64,000 nt of DNA from Megalonaias nervosa (taxonomy: Eukaryota; Mollusca; Bivalvia; Unionida; Unionidae): contig JAECUM010001877.1 of the NCBI GenBank assembly GCA_016617855.1, forward strand, positions 124,001 through 188,000. The letters run 5' to 3'. Position numbers and translations under genes: made by a program. Positions 17,976-30,282 of this stretch are shown piece by piece (the first letter of the stretch is position 1; each line of letters begins with the position of its first letter). Below the pieces are notes generated by a model. That model ran no database searches. It had not been told where the DNA came from and saw nothing but the letters and a program-made list of their open reading frames with translations.

Positions 17976-18150
17976 CCTTAATGTGTACCGTGACGTCGTA
18001 CTGCCTTCCAACACACTGTGTACTGTGACGTCATACTGTCCTCCAACACACTTACTGTGTACTGTGCTTTCGTACTGCCTTCCAACACATTTACTGTGTA
18101 CTGTGACGCCTTACTGCCTTCCAACACACTTACTGTGTCCTGTGACGTCG
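17976..18150. repeat. ~39-bp tandem repeat, about five copies
   Basis: Units read ACTGTGTACTGTGACGTCGT followed by ACTGCCTTCCAACACACTT. TGACGTC, a CRE-like palindrome, occurs in three of the units. The minus-strand open frame here (17978-18199) is only the repeat read as protein. Confidence 0.8.
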
Positions 18151-20302
18151 TAGACATACTTTTTATATAATTTTTCCAAATATCTGAATTGTCAAACATA
18201 ATTGATAAGAAACTAACGATATGCTATTATTGTTAATAAAGGCATGATTTCATCACGAAGATATGTTTTGCTGATGGGCTAGATTTGGTTGTAGTGCACA
18301 TGCATAGTTTATATGAAAACTGGTAATAGCATCACTGATCGGTCGGCCCCCACCATGTATAGTCCTGACGTGACCATTCACCTGTCCATTTTATATCAAA
18401 ATGCTTTTTGACGGTTATTCATAAATGTCCATATAATTATGTAACCCATAAAGAAACCTTGGAATGCTAAATTTTGCAATCAAATATGTTGGTAGTTCTG
18501 CTAAAAATGTGCATATTACCTTAGACTTTGGAAAAGAACCAAAATCTATATCGAATACAACCTGGAAACAATCTTTATAAATATGAATATATAATGCTAA
18601 GTTTTGCAATAAAAACAAATGTTGGTATGTTATGTATATTTAATTTGTATTGTGTGATTGACCTTTGGCCGTGATTGAGGGTAGGAGTTTGGATCAACTT
18701 GACTAATGTCATTTTTAAAAAAATATTTATTTGGATTTGATTTCAGGAGATTGATTCTTCTCTTAGAAACTCTATTGTCTACCTGAAGTTTGTCAGGTTC
18801 TTTGCTAAACTTTAAGTAAACAGACCTCAACTTATTTACGAATTGTTTGGGAAAATTCCATAAGAAATTACATAGAACCAGAGCATATTGTTGTGTCACA
18901 AGTCATGCGATAATCTGCATATTACGAAGGACCAAGTAAACAATTTTTCTTTCATACTTTAACATCAGTCTAGTGGAATCACTATTAGTTGTGTTCGGAT
19001 ATACTTTGAGAGGAATTATTTAAATTATTCATTGGAATTACAAAGTGCTCATTTACAGTTTGGGCTAAAGCGTTACTTTGGGATTTTTGTGAATTCATTC
19101 AAAGATATTCCTGATTATATCATTGTGTTACAGAAAATTATTGGTACATCAGCAGAATCAAGACCATTGGTACATCACCACATTCAGTTTAGGATTTCAT
19201 TAGGAACATTCTAAACATTTGGACTTACCACAGAACATTTAGGATTATTTGGGATTTATTTCATAATACTGTAAGTTCCTCTTATATTTCCACTTTGCAA
19301 CTTAGAGACTTAAATTACTTGTTGAATTTTACAAAACTTGATGGTTTTGTGTTTTATGTTACTTAGTTAAAGACCATAAAGTCGTAACAATAGTTCTGTT
19401 TTAAATATGCATATAATCACTGCCACATACCAGCTGCTTTGCAATATTCCGCGTTAACATTTTCGATAGAATGTTTCTGATTTAGGCAAGCGATAGGTGC
19501 CAGAAAGTTCATAAAATTGCTGGGTCCCTACAAATAACATGTAAGTGACAAGGCATAAACGTGTCTTATTTAGCTGGTAATAAGAATGGCAAAAAATATA
19601 CTTACACTTTTACATCCTGAATTTCCTCAAAATGTACTTTCTTAGTTCTGCAAATCCGAATTACATGAACCATGTCATGGGTTCTAAAGCATGATTACAC
19701 ATTTCGAAATTGTACTGTAATTTCGACAACATTCCAAGTGCAATTACATCCTCCTTACTGCACTCAAAATGAAATAAACATTATATTCCATGGCGTCTTT
19801 TTGATAATTACAATTGAAAGACTTCATATTTGTCCCACATTATGATTCCAAACATTCAATGACAGAACAGAAATACACTTGCAGATGTCAACATGCCGCT
19901 CCCTCGCTGCTGAAATCCGATGTACTTCATGTAGAATTGACACAGATAAATCCAGTCATTATCCCGAAATTTAGCAGAATCGACAAACATACCAAAATCT
20001 ATTCATTCCAGATCAAATGGAAAAGTTGTTGCAATGCGCATCCATTCACAATATGACTCCAAATTTCAATTTTAAGTAGACCAAAATGCCATTTTCTTTT
20101 GAAAGTGATGTCTAGCGCGCGACTAAGTTCAAATTTATCTGGTCGGAGTTATGTGCGCATTAATAATGTTGCTGTTGTGTACTGATGAATCTGTGCTGTG
20201 TATTTAGTCTGGAATACTGCATAAATTAGATGCTTTGTTTCTTGTAGTGTATTTGTGTTTATATAATTAAGCCTTAGGTAAAATAAGAAAAGGAGCATAT
20301 AA
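18151..20302. other. AT-rich stretch without recognised gene
   Basis: No conserved protein or RNA signal seen on either strand. A ~35-bp word with GCTAAATTTTGCAATCAAA appears near 18455 and again, diverged, near 18595. Short open frames here lack protein-like composition or homology. Confidence 0.4.
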
Positions 20303-20438
20303 TATAAAGGTTATTGCATTGGTACAGGGAAAATATGAACTCATTTTGTCGGATGAATATACTGCACTCCCAAGGTCGTGCAGTATATCCATCAGAAAAA
20401 CTCGTTCATATTTTCCCATGCAAATGCAGTAACCTATA
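20303..20438. repeat. Long near-perfect palindrome (hairpin)
   Basis: Arms at 20303-20367 and 20378-20438 are inverted copies with few mismatches, including GGGAAAATATGAAC and ATATACTGCAC, around a 10-bp centre. The DNA or RNA would form a hairpin of about 60 bp. It may be a foldback MITE or a hairpin RNA source. Confidence 0.8.
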
Positions 20439-20804
20439 ACTATCTTGATGAGATAAAGGTAGAAATTTTGGGAGAGGCTGCTCGAACAGCTTATGACTAT
20501 TCCTTGACTCAGTAAGTTTAGTTTTTCAACACGTCTTCCTCTAAGCAGAATGTTGTCTACCATCGCAGTCTCGTACCAGTACTTCAAAATCACAATCTGT
20601 AACAACTTGTAGGAATCAAACGTCAGATAAGACTGAGCAGAAATCGTTATCTCTTCATACATTTCCTTATTGTATGCAGAAATGACACGCTATTTCTGAT
20701 TGATAATGCTTGAAACATCATCATTAGAATAAGACAGAGCTATTCCCAAATGATCTATTTACGAAGAGGTCAGGGTTAAGGTCATGTATGGAATGCAATA
20801 CATG

Positions 20805-21045
20805 CAATACATTTGGTAGGTCAAACAAAACCCCAGTCTGGATTTATTGTGGAGAACTATGAATTATTCATGTCTAAAGGTTCTATATCACTTATTGTTG
20901 ATACTGCGAAATCTATCGAAATTAAAATATTAAGGGACACAGGAGCTTCTCGGAGTTTATTATTATCAGGTACTTTGCCTTTATCTGAGAAATCTTCTGC
21001 TAGTGAAAGTGTTCTTATTCAAGGAGTAGAGTGCTTTGTTTGTTA
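20805..21045 (+). pseudogene. Relic of Gypsy retrotransposon gag-protease region
   Basis: Encodes a segment whose KILRDTGASRSLLLSG contains the aspartic protease DTGAS motif, and whose flanks match the corresponding region of the retrotransposons at 27.4 and 33.2 kb. It is on the opposite strand to those, about 80 codons long, and stops in UGU-rich drift at 21045. It is a solitary fragment without LTRs. Confidence 0.8.
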
Positions 21046-21046
21046 A

Positions 21047-23115
21047 TGTTCCTCTCCATTGTGTAAAGGACGATATTGAATAAGGGCCATGATATGCCCC
21101 CTTTCCAAATTTCTTCGTATGTGTTCCGAAAATATCAAAGAAGATATACACATTTTTCAACTTTTCCATGTATTTCTCATTGATGCTGTCTATCCATAAT
21201 CAAATCAATAAATAAAGTGTTTCTGGTACATAGTTGCATAACACAAAGTTTTAACTATTTAAAAAAAAAACTACTAGAAATAAACCCGAGTAACTTATAT
21301 CAACAAATCTAAATTACAAGTCGACATGCAGCTGTGTTAAGTTCCGTTGTAAAATAAGACAGTCACTGATAACATCAAAAACTGGGCGATTGGAACTTGG
21401 TTCAGTATTGAAGGCTGATATGATTGATTACGCGGCCTAGAGGCTTCTGAGACCTCTTGTACACCGAATATATTGGTGTTCGTCTTCTTCTTCTTCCTGG
21501 ACATCAAATATGTTCTTTTGCAACAGTTTTCCTTAATTTCGTAGCAATACGCACGCATGCGCGTGCACAACAATACGCACACTAACACAAAAGCCTAAGC
21601 TTTTGAACAATTCAAAACTGAGTTGAGTAATGTGGATTTATTTTGTCTTCTTTGTCCAAATGTGACTTGCACCTGTCTAGTTTGAAAGAAGGTATCGTGA
21701 AAATACGTATTTACTGATTTAATAAATCACACTTCCTTGTTCACGAAGAAATGTTATCGCGTACTGACGATATTTGTGCACTTCAAATCGTTTGTACCCT
21801 TTATAAAGGTACTCGCACAAGACAAGAAGAAAAGAAACAACGGCTTTACCTAAAATTGTTTTTGTATATTTAAATTTTAATACATAGTGTCGCAATAATG
21901 TATGTTATAATTTCATCTCAAAAAGCTATATTTAGTGAAAGAGTCGAACATTCCACATATTAATCTATGGAACTAGAAGAGAAAGTAGATACTCTATATA
22001 GCTCAACTGCGATTTATTTTCACTAATACCATTGAAATAAATTCTTTGGTTTGTAGTTTTACTTAAAACTGCCAATTTGGTGCTAATGGAGGAACGTATC
22101 AAACGTAGTTAATGGATATGTATCGGAATAATATGACGAAGCTGTTCAATAAACTGTAGCCTTTTGAATTGAAAGTTAGAGATTACTCTTGGGTACTACA
22201 TTGCTAAAAGATGACTGCAGGTATTGCATATCCAAATTCCTGGCCCCGTATGCTCGAAATCTTTTATGCAAAACTCAAACTCAAAATCAGATACCTTAGA
22301 TCTATTATAACTTTGAACAAATGAAGTTAGATTAGCAGAACTTTCAATATCTACCAAACTTTCATTCCTCTATCAGTCTGCTAAATTACAATTACCATGA
22401 TTTCATCCACGTAGAATATCGGACCTTGTTGTTTTGATCGTATTCTCGAGTTTCTTATTTAACAAGTTAGGAAAACAGGGGGATCCATCTTCTTTGCTTC
22501 ATTGTAGTCTATATCGTATCAGAAAAAAAACAAATCATTTTGATTTAGGTTTAATGTGGAACATTACGAAGACTCTAAGTCTGATCGATTTAATAAAATG
22601 AACAAGTACTAGGATCATAGTACATGTAGTTTTATCAAGCCCAGACTGACATTCGTGCCATGCGACAAAGTAATGCGACAGTCCAAAAATTGATTAAATT
22701 TGTACTTGAGAACCGAAATACATAATCTTGAAAGATAAATACCGTACATTAAGGATCTACTTGTAATCTTTCACTTGCAATTCGTCTAAACAGGTCTAAG
22801 CCTTTATTCTAATGTGCATAGTGTATAACGTTACCGATAATCAACCTCCCACCCATTTCATGGTGTCGGCGCTATTAATTTTGTTGACGAATATTTAGAA
22901 CTTGTTCAGAAAAAAATCTCAGTCTTTATTTTCTACCGCGTGATCACATATTTGAATTTAAAGTCCTTGCAAGATGAGGTGTTAAATACCACATATCACC
23001 TTGGTCTTAATGACGCCGTTTTTCATAAATTTCACAATTCTTCTAATCTAACTACAGTTTGGAAGGAAGGAAATGATTAGTTTAAAACAACTATCTGACA
23101 TGAACCGTTCTTTGG
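21047..23115. other. No gene recognised
   Basis: AT-rich sequence with only short random open frames. Nothing repeat-like stands out by eye besides A-runs. Confidence 0.4.

Positions 23116-23158
<43 letters not shown>
23116..23158. repeat. (TG)n microsatellite
   Basis: About twenty uninterrupted TG dinucleotides directly at the 3' side of the minus-strand SINE, where SINE tails often seed simple repeats. Confidence 0.97.
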
Positions 23159-23159
<1 letters not shown>

Positions 23160-23430
23160 ACTTTCAACGGAGCTTTAACAATTTTTCAGTCATATCGCTA
23201 CGATATCATCTGGGGCATCATGCCGCAGACATGTAGCATGATGTCCCACCTAATCACATTATCCTGACACCAGGCCGACCATTCCTAACACTAACTTCTT
23301 AATGTTTAGCGTCAGGCGACGCAGATGTTAGTACCATCTTTATAAGTCTTTGATATGACTCGGCCGGGATTCGAACCCTCGATCTCTCGCATCCGAGGAG
23401 GACGCTCTAACCATTAGGCCCCGGAGCGGT
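23160..23430 (-). mobile_element. tRNA-derived SINE
   Basis: Read on the minus strand, 23425 to about 23350 is a tRNA-like head: an A-box-like GGCCTAATGGTTAGAGCGTC and a B-box GGGTTCGAATCCCGG. The acceptor stem pairs poorly, so it is not a working tRNA. About 190 bp of non-tRNA body follow and end near the (TG)n tract. These internal boxes are the RNA polymerase III promoter of the element. This head is typical of SINEs widespread in molluscs. Confidence 0.8.
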
Positions 23431-23475
23431 AACCGTTCTTTGAAATAATTAAGATGTTGTGTTTAAACAACTTAG

Positions 23476-24432
23476 TGTTACGTATCGGCTCGTTCAAAGT
23501 AACACAAAGAAAGAGTGAAGACAACAAGCTTTGTAAATTTTAACAAAAATAATTTATTTCCTTAGAAAACATGGAGAGAAGGTAAATATGTGAAACAAGA
23601 CTTACGATTTACGAAGAAGATCCAAAAATATGTTCTAAATTTGTAAATAAAACCATAAGTCCTTTGAATAAACAGTTCTAAATTGATACAGTCTGAATCT
23701 CAGTTCCGATCCAAGATGGCGGATGATGACGTCAGACGAAGGCTAACACAAAATGTCCAGAATTTTCACTGTAAAGCACAATTTGTATTGTTCTGTTCCG
23801 ATTTAGAAGTAATTTCATCAAATGTCTTTGTCCAAAGCCACTAGTGTTGTTCTTCAGGGAAAGTAATTATTTAGAAAGCAGATGAAATACAGCTACCACC
23901 ACTAACAACACACATATTGTTCCTTGTACGAATGCGCAACTCTTTCCAGCACAGAAATATCTTTCTTAAGGTATTATAAACTCTGTAAGATGTTATGATG
24001 TGACTCTGAACCACGACTGACTACGATTACGACTCTGACCCCCAAAATTTCTTACAGGTAACTGAGCATTTAAAACAAGCTAATGCGTCATTACATGTAC
24101 ACACGCATGAAGGACACGTGTGATTTCGAAATCACTACAATGCGTAAACAAGTATTATTTTGAAATAACGTGGTCACAGCCAATCATTTACATAGCTCTT
24201 TCTCACTGTTTACTTGATACGAGAAACCGTCATGCAAAAATCGTGCTTACACGAGTCGCATTTACGTTTTAAATAAATATGATGTTTCTAACAAACTATT
24301 AGACCTTGCTAACATAATCATCACCATAATAATAATAATAATAACATTTAGTGGTATAAAAAAATAAAAATGAAACAAATTAGAAGAATTTAAATTTTAA
24401 CACATATGTAATTTGACTACAGGGTCGTAACA
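23476..24432 (-). repeat. LTR A (3' LTR of retrotransposon copy 1)
   Basis: 957 bp bounded by TGTTACG and CGTAACA, an inverted terminal 7-mer. Read on the minus strand, the internal side ends in the polypurine tract ATGGGGGAAAG at about 24432-24443. LTR B differs by roughly a dozen substitutions by eye, plus a microsatellite expansion. Confidence 0.93.
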
Positions 24433-24576
24433 CTTTCCCCCATAAAGAAAAAAGAAAGATTTATGTAATAAAGCTTTCTTTTTTACCAGATGTAAATTAT
24501 ACATGAGGTAAAAAAAACATTTACATAAGAAGAACTCTTATGAATCTACAGAAAGGTGTATATGAAAATGACATTT

Positions 24577-26125
24577 CTATACACGGGAAAGTGCATCTGC
24601 AATTAAATTATCTTTTCCTTTAATGTGCCTGATGTCAAGATTGTACTCTTGCAAAAATAAACTCCATCTCAACAGTCTTTGATTTTTATTTTTCATTCTG
24701 CTGATGAAAGTAAGGGGGTTGTGATCACTAAACACAACAACCGGAGAAGGAGCCGAGCTAACAAACTTCAAAATGCTGTAATGCTAGCATTAAAGCCAAG
24801 CATTCCTTCTCGATTGTTAAGTAGTTTCTTTGGTGTTTATTTACTTTCTTAGACAAATAACACACTGGGTGTTCAACACCATTTTTGTCATCTTGAAGCA
24901 AAACTGCTCCAACCCCAACATCACTTGCATCCACAGATAGTTTGAATGGTTGACTGAAATCTGGAGCTGTTAAAACTGGTGCACTTTCAAGTATGGCCTT
25001 TAATCTATCGAAAGACTCTTGACATTTTTCAGTCCAAAGAAACTTGTTTTTCTTTCTCAACAAGTTTGTCAGAGGTTCAACAATATCAGAAAAATTAGAA
25101 CAAAATTTGCGATAGTACCTGGCCATACCCAAAATTCGCATCAGCTGTCTTTTACTTACAGGCACAGGAAATTCAGAAATAGCCTTGACCTTAGCATCTA
25201 TAGGTTTAATTTGACCATGTCCCACAATATGTCCTAGAAAAGTAACACACGCACGGCAGAACTCACTTTTAGGTAAATTAATAGTCAAATTTGCATCCGT
25301 GAGTCTGTCGAAGAACTTCCGAATCGTGGCTAGATGTTCTTTCCAGGTGTTGTTGTAGATGATGACATCATCAATATAGGCATCACAATTGTCTAGACCA
25401 GAAGTAATCATATTCATAAGGCGTTGAAAAGTACTTGGAGAACCCTTCATCCCAAATGGTATTACTTTATACTGGTAGAGTCCATCTGGAGTCACAAATG
25501 CCGAAATTTCTTTTGCTCTTTCCGTTAGTGGAATTTGTCAAAAACCCTTCAGAAGGTCGAATTTAGTGACGTATTTGGCATTTCCAATTTTGTCGATACA
25601 ATCGTCGATTCTTGGCAATGGAAATGAGTCTGTTTTTGTCACACTATTCACCTTCCTATAATCCGTACACATTCGGAAAGTTTTATCCGGTTTTGGAACA
25701 AGAATGCACGGTGAACTCCAATCACTCTTACTTGGCTCTATTAAATCATTTTCCAGTAAATACAGAATCTCTTTTTTCATGTACTCCTGTTTAAAAGGAT
25801 TCATCCTGTATGGGTGTTGTTTCATGGGTTTCGAATCTACTATTTCAACGTCGTGAAAAATTTTGTTTGTCCTTGTAGGTATGTCTGGAAACAAGTGTTC
25901 ATATTCAGACAATAATTGTTTAAGTTCGCTTTTTTCTTGATTTTGTAAATGAGAAAGTTTCTGGTCTAGATTTTCCATAACCTCCGAATTCCGAAGACTT
26001 GTTGTTCCAAGATTAGTAGAATCCAACTGAACTCCTTCATTCAAATCCTCAGTTGGTGGGACAGGTACAACTAAATTAATTGCCTGATTTACTTGGCTAT
26101 TCCTTTGAAAATAGTAGTACTCCAT
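24577..26125 (-). pseudogene. Reverse transcriptase-RNase H of copy 1
   Basis: The RT N-terminal part (26125-25538) shows FRMCTDYRKVNSVTKTDSFP and stops at a TGA (25537-25539) where the sister copy has Trp. The second part (25495-24758) has FGMKGSPSTFQRLMN and the catalytic YIDDVIIYNN, then the RNase H start FKLSVDASDVGVGAVLLQDD. A small frame break near 24765 precedes FSDHNPLTFISRMKNKNQRL and the end GKDNLIADALSRV. Pol ends with RNase H and no integrase follows. Confidence 0.92.
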
Positions 26126-27140
26126 TAATTTACGTAGACTTGAGTACTAATATTAGAATTTAACTCATTCATTTTCTTCTTTACTTTGTAAGGGCCATAA
26201 AATCTAACTTGAAGAAAATTCTGCAGAATGAGCAAGAGAGAATGGACTTTATTACGGGACTCAAAAATTCTCTCTAGTACACTTTGGTGAAACCATAGCT
26301 TCACTTTGACTTGAACTGCTGAATGCAAAATTCAAGTGTAACAAGCTGGAACATACCAGACTTGAAATCTGACCTTTGACCAAATTGAACAAATTTGGGA
26401 AGGCCAAATTGAGCAAAATTCCACAACGGAATTGCCTTTGGAAAACTTGTTGACGCAAACTTGATGGTCAACAAATTTTGGTTACCTGACTTGGTCTTTG
26501 GTAAGGGACTAACACAATCTACCATGATTCTACTGAATGGTTCGTCAAAGGCAGGAATTGGTTGCAGATGAGCTTTAGGTATCTTTTGATTTGGTTTTCC
26601 TACCATTTGACAAGTATGACAAGATCTACAAAACTTGCATACATCACTTTTGATTTTTGGCCAATAGAAGTGAGTCAAGATCTTGTGATACGTTTTATTT
26701 ATCCCTAAATGACCAGCCATAGGAGTTTCATGGGCCAAACTAAGTATCTCCTGTCTGTAAGGTTTCGGAACCACAATCTGATATTTTACTGACCATTCGT
26801 CACTAGCAGGTACTTCGAGAGGTCTCCATTTTCTCATAAGAACTCCATTTTTAATGAAGTAACAGACAGGTACTTCAGTTGCTTCTTTTTCACTAACGGC
26901 CCGCTGAAACAAACAGGAGATCTCAGGATCCTTCTCCTGTTCGACGACAAGTGATTGTCGTTTATCACCCTGATCAGATAAAAGAGAATGAGTATTCAAA
27001 AGAGGATCACTATGATCAATACCTTTTGACTGATCCAAATTAGAAGTGAAAGTGACCTCATCAAAAGCCTGACCAATACATGTGTCAGCTAAAGGAATAC
27101 ATTCCTTATCAAAATCATTCTCAAGAGATTTCTTTGCCAT
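26126..27140 (-). pseudogene. Integrase region of copy 1, degenerate
   Basis: The H2C2 zinc finger is clear: HETPMAGHLGINKTYHK and CRSCHTC. The first catalytic Asp lies in RIMVDCVSPLPKTKSG. The rest of the core is collapsed: the second-Asp strand reads FVQFGQRSDFKSG with Gly at the Asp position and shortened flanks, and the Glu helix is not recognisable. A C-terminal beta barrel remnant (RFYGPYKVKKKMNEL) follows in another frame. The ORF lies upstream of RT. Confidence 0.85.
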
Positions 27141-29010
27141 AGCTCTGGTAACTGCACAAGCTGGGAATAAATCAGGGATTTCTTTTTCACAGGGTCATCT
27201 TTCTGATCCAAAGAAGGCTTGTCAGTTACAAGTGGATTAACCACAACCTTGTCTCCAGCTAAGTCATTGCCTAGCAACAAATGAATACCCTCAACGGGTA
27301 AAGTAAACACTACACCGACTGACACAGGTCCTGAAACTAAGTCTGATGACAAATTAACAGAATGGAGAGGAACATTAACAAAGCCGCACTCTACTCTCTG
27401 AATGAGAACATTCTCATTAGAACAGGTCTTCTCAGAAGAAGGCAAAATACCTGAAACAAAAAGACTCTGAGAAGCTCCTGTATCCCTCAAAATTTTAATA
27501 GGGATAGGATTGGCCAAATCACCCAAGAGTGATACAGAACCCTTCGACATGAATGGTTCAAAATTCTCCACAACACAATCAGACTGAGGTTTTTCAAACC
27601 CAACAAATGTATTGTTTTCAATACATGACCGTGACCTTGACCTCTTAGAAATAAGAGCGTTTGGAATAGGTCTATCTTGATTCTGATGCCTATATTTCAA
27701 TTTGAAGCAATCAGAAATGACGTGTCCTTTTTTCCTACAATAGGTACACGTAGGTAGAGACAAGGATTTTGAATCAAGTCTCTCAGAGGCTTGATTTTTA
27801 AAACTTGTGCCAGATTGAGTTTTACTGAGAGTCGTATTTGGTTGAAACACCTTTCTATTAGTGGACTGCTGAGTGAAAGATTTGCTTACGGCAGGAACTT
27901 TATGAGTTAAGGAATACTTATCAGCAGCAAGAGCAGCATTTTCCAAGGTTTCAAACTTATGCTCTTCAAGATGATTCTTAATGTCACTATGGACACAGTT
28001 CTTGAACTCTTCAAGTAATACCAATTGTTCAAGACTTTCAAAATCATGTTCAATTTTCTTGGCTAAGCACCATCTCTTGAATAACTGTTCTTTTTCTCTA
28101 GCAAATTCAACATAAGTTTGTCTAGCATCTTTCCTATAGTTTCTGAACTTTTGCCGATAAGCCTCAGGGACTAATTCATAACCCCTCAAAATGCATTCCT
28201 TAACCAAATCGTAATCAGAACTTTGTTGTACTGACAGAGATATATAGATCTCTCTGGCCTTGCCATAAAGTACGCTCTGCAATAATTGAGCCCAATACTC
28301 TCTTGGCCATTTCGAATTCTCAGCGACTTTTTTAAAATGAATAAAATATTTGTCTACTTCCTTTTCACTAAAAAGGGGAACCAACTTGATATTTCCTAAA
28401 ATGTTAAAATTTGAATTTGCACGGGAAATGGAATCGTGCCTGTCACTTGCCAGATCCAATTCTTTCATTTTAATTTGCATCTGTCTCTCTCTCTCCCTCT
28501 CTTCAAATTGCATTTGTTCCTTTTGTAATTCCATTTGCCTTTCTTTTTCCCTTTCTTCTATTTGTCTTTGTTTTTCCCTTTCTTCTATTTGTCTTTCTTT
28601 TTCCCTTTCTTCTATTTGTATTTGTTCCTTTTGTAATTCTATTTGCCTTTCTTTCTCCCTCTCTCTTTTCTGTCTATCTTTCTCCTCCTTTTCAGATTGT
28701 AATCTCATTTGTTCTTTTTGATTCTGAAGCTCGAGCTTCCTTAACTCTATTTCCATTTTTTTTATTTTTAGTTCTAATTTCTTACTGTCAGAGTCTGTCA
28801 TGGACTTACTGACAGACGTCAAAACACTTTGGTCAAAAACATTCTGTCCTACCAAAATTGAATTAAAATTTTTTTGATTTCTTGCTTTGTCAAGGAAGCT
28901 TTAGCTTCAGAAAGATCGTACTTTCTGGCAAGTTCAAGCAACTCATCCTTCTTCAGACTATCCAACTGTTGTTGAGTTGGCCTAGAAAGAAAACTCTCGA
29001 CTTTTGACAT
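27089..29010 (-). pseudogene. Gag and protease of copy 1
   Basis: The gag starts at the ATG at 29010 (MSKVESFLSRPTQQQ) and shifts frame near 28860. The main ORF (28855-27089) has a long Glu/Arg/Gln/Lys helical block, about residues 30-120, of repeated EEREKERQIE words, a capsid-like helical region, a CCHC knuckle (CTYCRKKGHVISDCF), and the protease motif ILRDTGASQSLFVSG with the flap region HLLLGNDLAGD. Gag packages RNA; the protease matures the polyprotein. Frame is lost again near 27150 before integrase. Confidence 0.88.
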
Positions 29011-29114
29011 TCTTAAAGCCTGTTGTTTTCACTAAAATTTCAAATAAAATGAACTAGGGAATTTAAATTTCAATTTTTAGCCAATTTCATATATCAGCCT
29101 TATTCATAGATCCA

Positions 29115-29132
29115 ATCCCGGACGAGCCCCCA
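29115..29132 (-). promoter_or_regulatory. Primer binding site of copy 1, tRNA-Pro type
   Basis: On the minus strand the 18-mer TGGGGGCTCGTCCGGGAT lies 9 bp after LTR B. It is the familiar complement of the tRNA-Pro 3' end known from retroviruses that use this primer. Confidence 0.8.
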
Positions 29133-29141
29133 ATTTCTTTA

Positions 29142-29990
29142 TGTTACGTATCGGCTCGTTCAAAGTAACACAAAGAAAGAGTGAAGACAACAAGCTTTGT
29201 AAATTTTAACAAAAATAATTTATTTCCTTAGAAAACATGGAGAGAAGGTAAATATGTAAAACAAGACTTACGATTTACGAAGAAGATCCAAAAATATGTT
29301 CTAAATTTGTAAATAAAACCATAAGTCCTTTGAATAAACAGTTCTAAATTGATACAGTCTGAATCTCAGTTCCGATCCAAGATGGCGGATGATGACGTCA
29401 GACGAAGGCTAACACAAAATGTCCAGAATTTTCACTGTAAAGCACAATTTGTATTGTTCTGTTCCGATTTAGAAGTAATTTCATCAAATGTCTTTGTCCA
29501 AAGCCACTAGTGTTGTTCTCCAGGGAAAGTAACTATTTAGAAAGCAGATGAAATACAGCTACCACCACTAACAACACACATGTTGTTCCTCGTACGAATG
29601 CGCAACTCTTTCCAGCACAGAAATATCTTTCTTAAGGTATTATAAACTCTGTAAGATGTTATGATGTGACTCTGAACCACGACTGACTACGATTACGACT
29701 CTGACCCCCAAAATTTCTTACAGGTAACTGAGCATTTAAAACAAGCTAATGCGTCATTACATGTACACACGCATGAAGGACACGTGTGATTTCGAAATCA
29801 CTACAATGCGTAAACAAGTATTATTTTAAAATAACGTGGTCACAGCCAATCATTTACATAGCTCTTTCTCACTGTTTACTTGATACGAAAAACCGTCATG
29901 CAAAAATCGTGCTTACACGAGTCGCATTTACGTTTTAAATAAATATAATGTTTCTAACAAACTATTGGACCTTGCTAACATAATCATCAC

Positions 29991-30049
<59 letters not shown>

Positions 30050-30141
30050 TAACATTTAGTGGTACAAAAAAATAAAAATGATAACAAATTAGAAGAATTT
30101 AAATTTTAACACATATGTAATTTGACTACAGGGTCGTAACA
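29142..30141 (-). repeat. LTR B (shared: 5' LTR of copy 1 and 3' LTR of copy 2)
   Basis: 1000 bp with TGTTACG/CGTAACA ends. It is nearly identical to LTR A except for an (AAT)n expansion at about 29990-30045, and clearly more different from LTR C. It serves both flanking internal regions. Confidence 0.93.
29990..30045. repeat. (AAT)n microsatellite in LTR B
   Basis: About eighteen AAT units where LTR A has only about six; it accounts for most of the length difference between the two LTRs. Confidence 0.95.
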
Positions 30142-30282
30142 CTTTCCCCCATAAAGAAAAAGAAAGATTTATGTAATAAAGCTTTCTTTTTTACCAGATG
30201 TAAATTATACACGAGGTAAAATAAAATTACATAAGAAGAACTCTTATGAGTCTACAGAAAGGTGTATATGAAAATGACATTT

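Larger units (their letters stand above)
23476..30141 (-). mobile_element. Ty3/Gypsy LTR retrotransposon copy 1 (Gmr1-like, INT before RT)
   Basis: LTR A (23476-24432), internal region (24433-29141) and LTR B (29142-30141). Minus-strand order is PBS, gag with CCHC knuckle, aspartic protease, integrase zinc finger and core, reverse transcriptase, RNase H, polypurine tract. Integrase ahead of RT is the order of Gmr1-like elements, unlike most Ty3/Gypsy. Several frameshifts, a nonsense codon in RT and a collapsed integrase core make it defective. There is no target duplication with the outer flank of the array. Confidence 0.9.

Noticed and set aside
23353..23425. Functional tRNA gene on the minus strand
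   Set aside because: A and B boxes are good but the acceptor stem does not pair and a long non-tRNA body follows, so a SINE fits better.
28350..28721. Plus-strand ORF of 123 codons, Ser/Leu/Cys-rich
   Set aside because: Antisense of the Glu/Arg/Gln-rich gag helix; composition is explained by the repeat. The same holds for 34138-34494.
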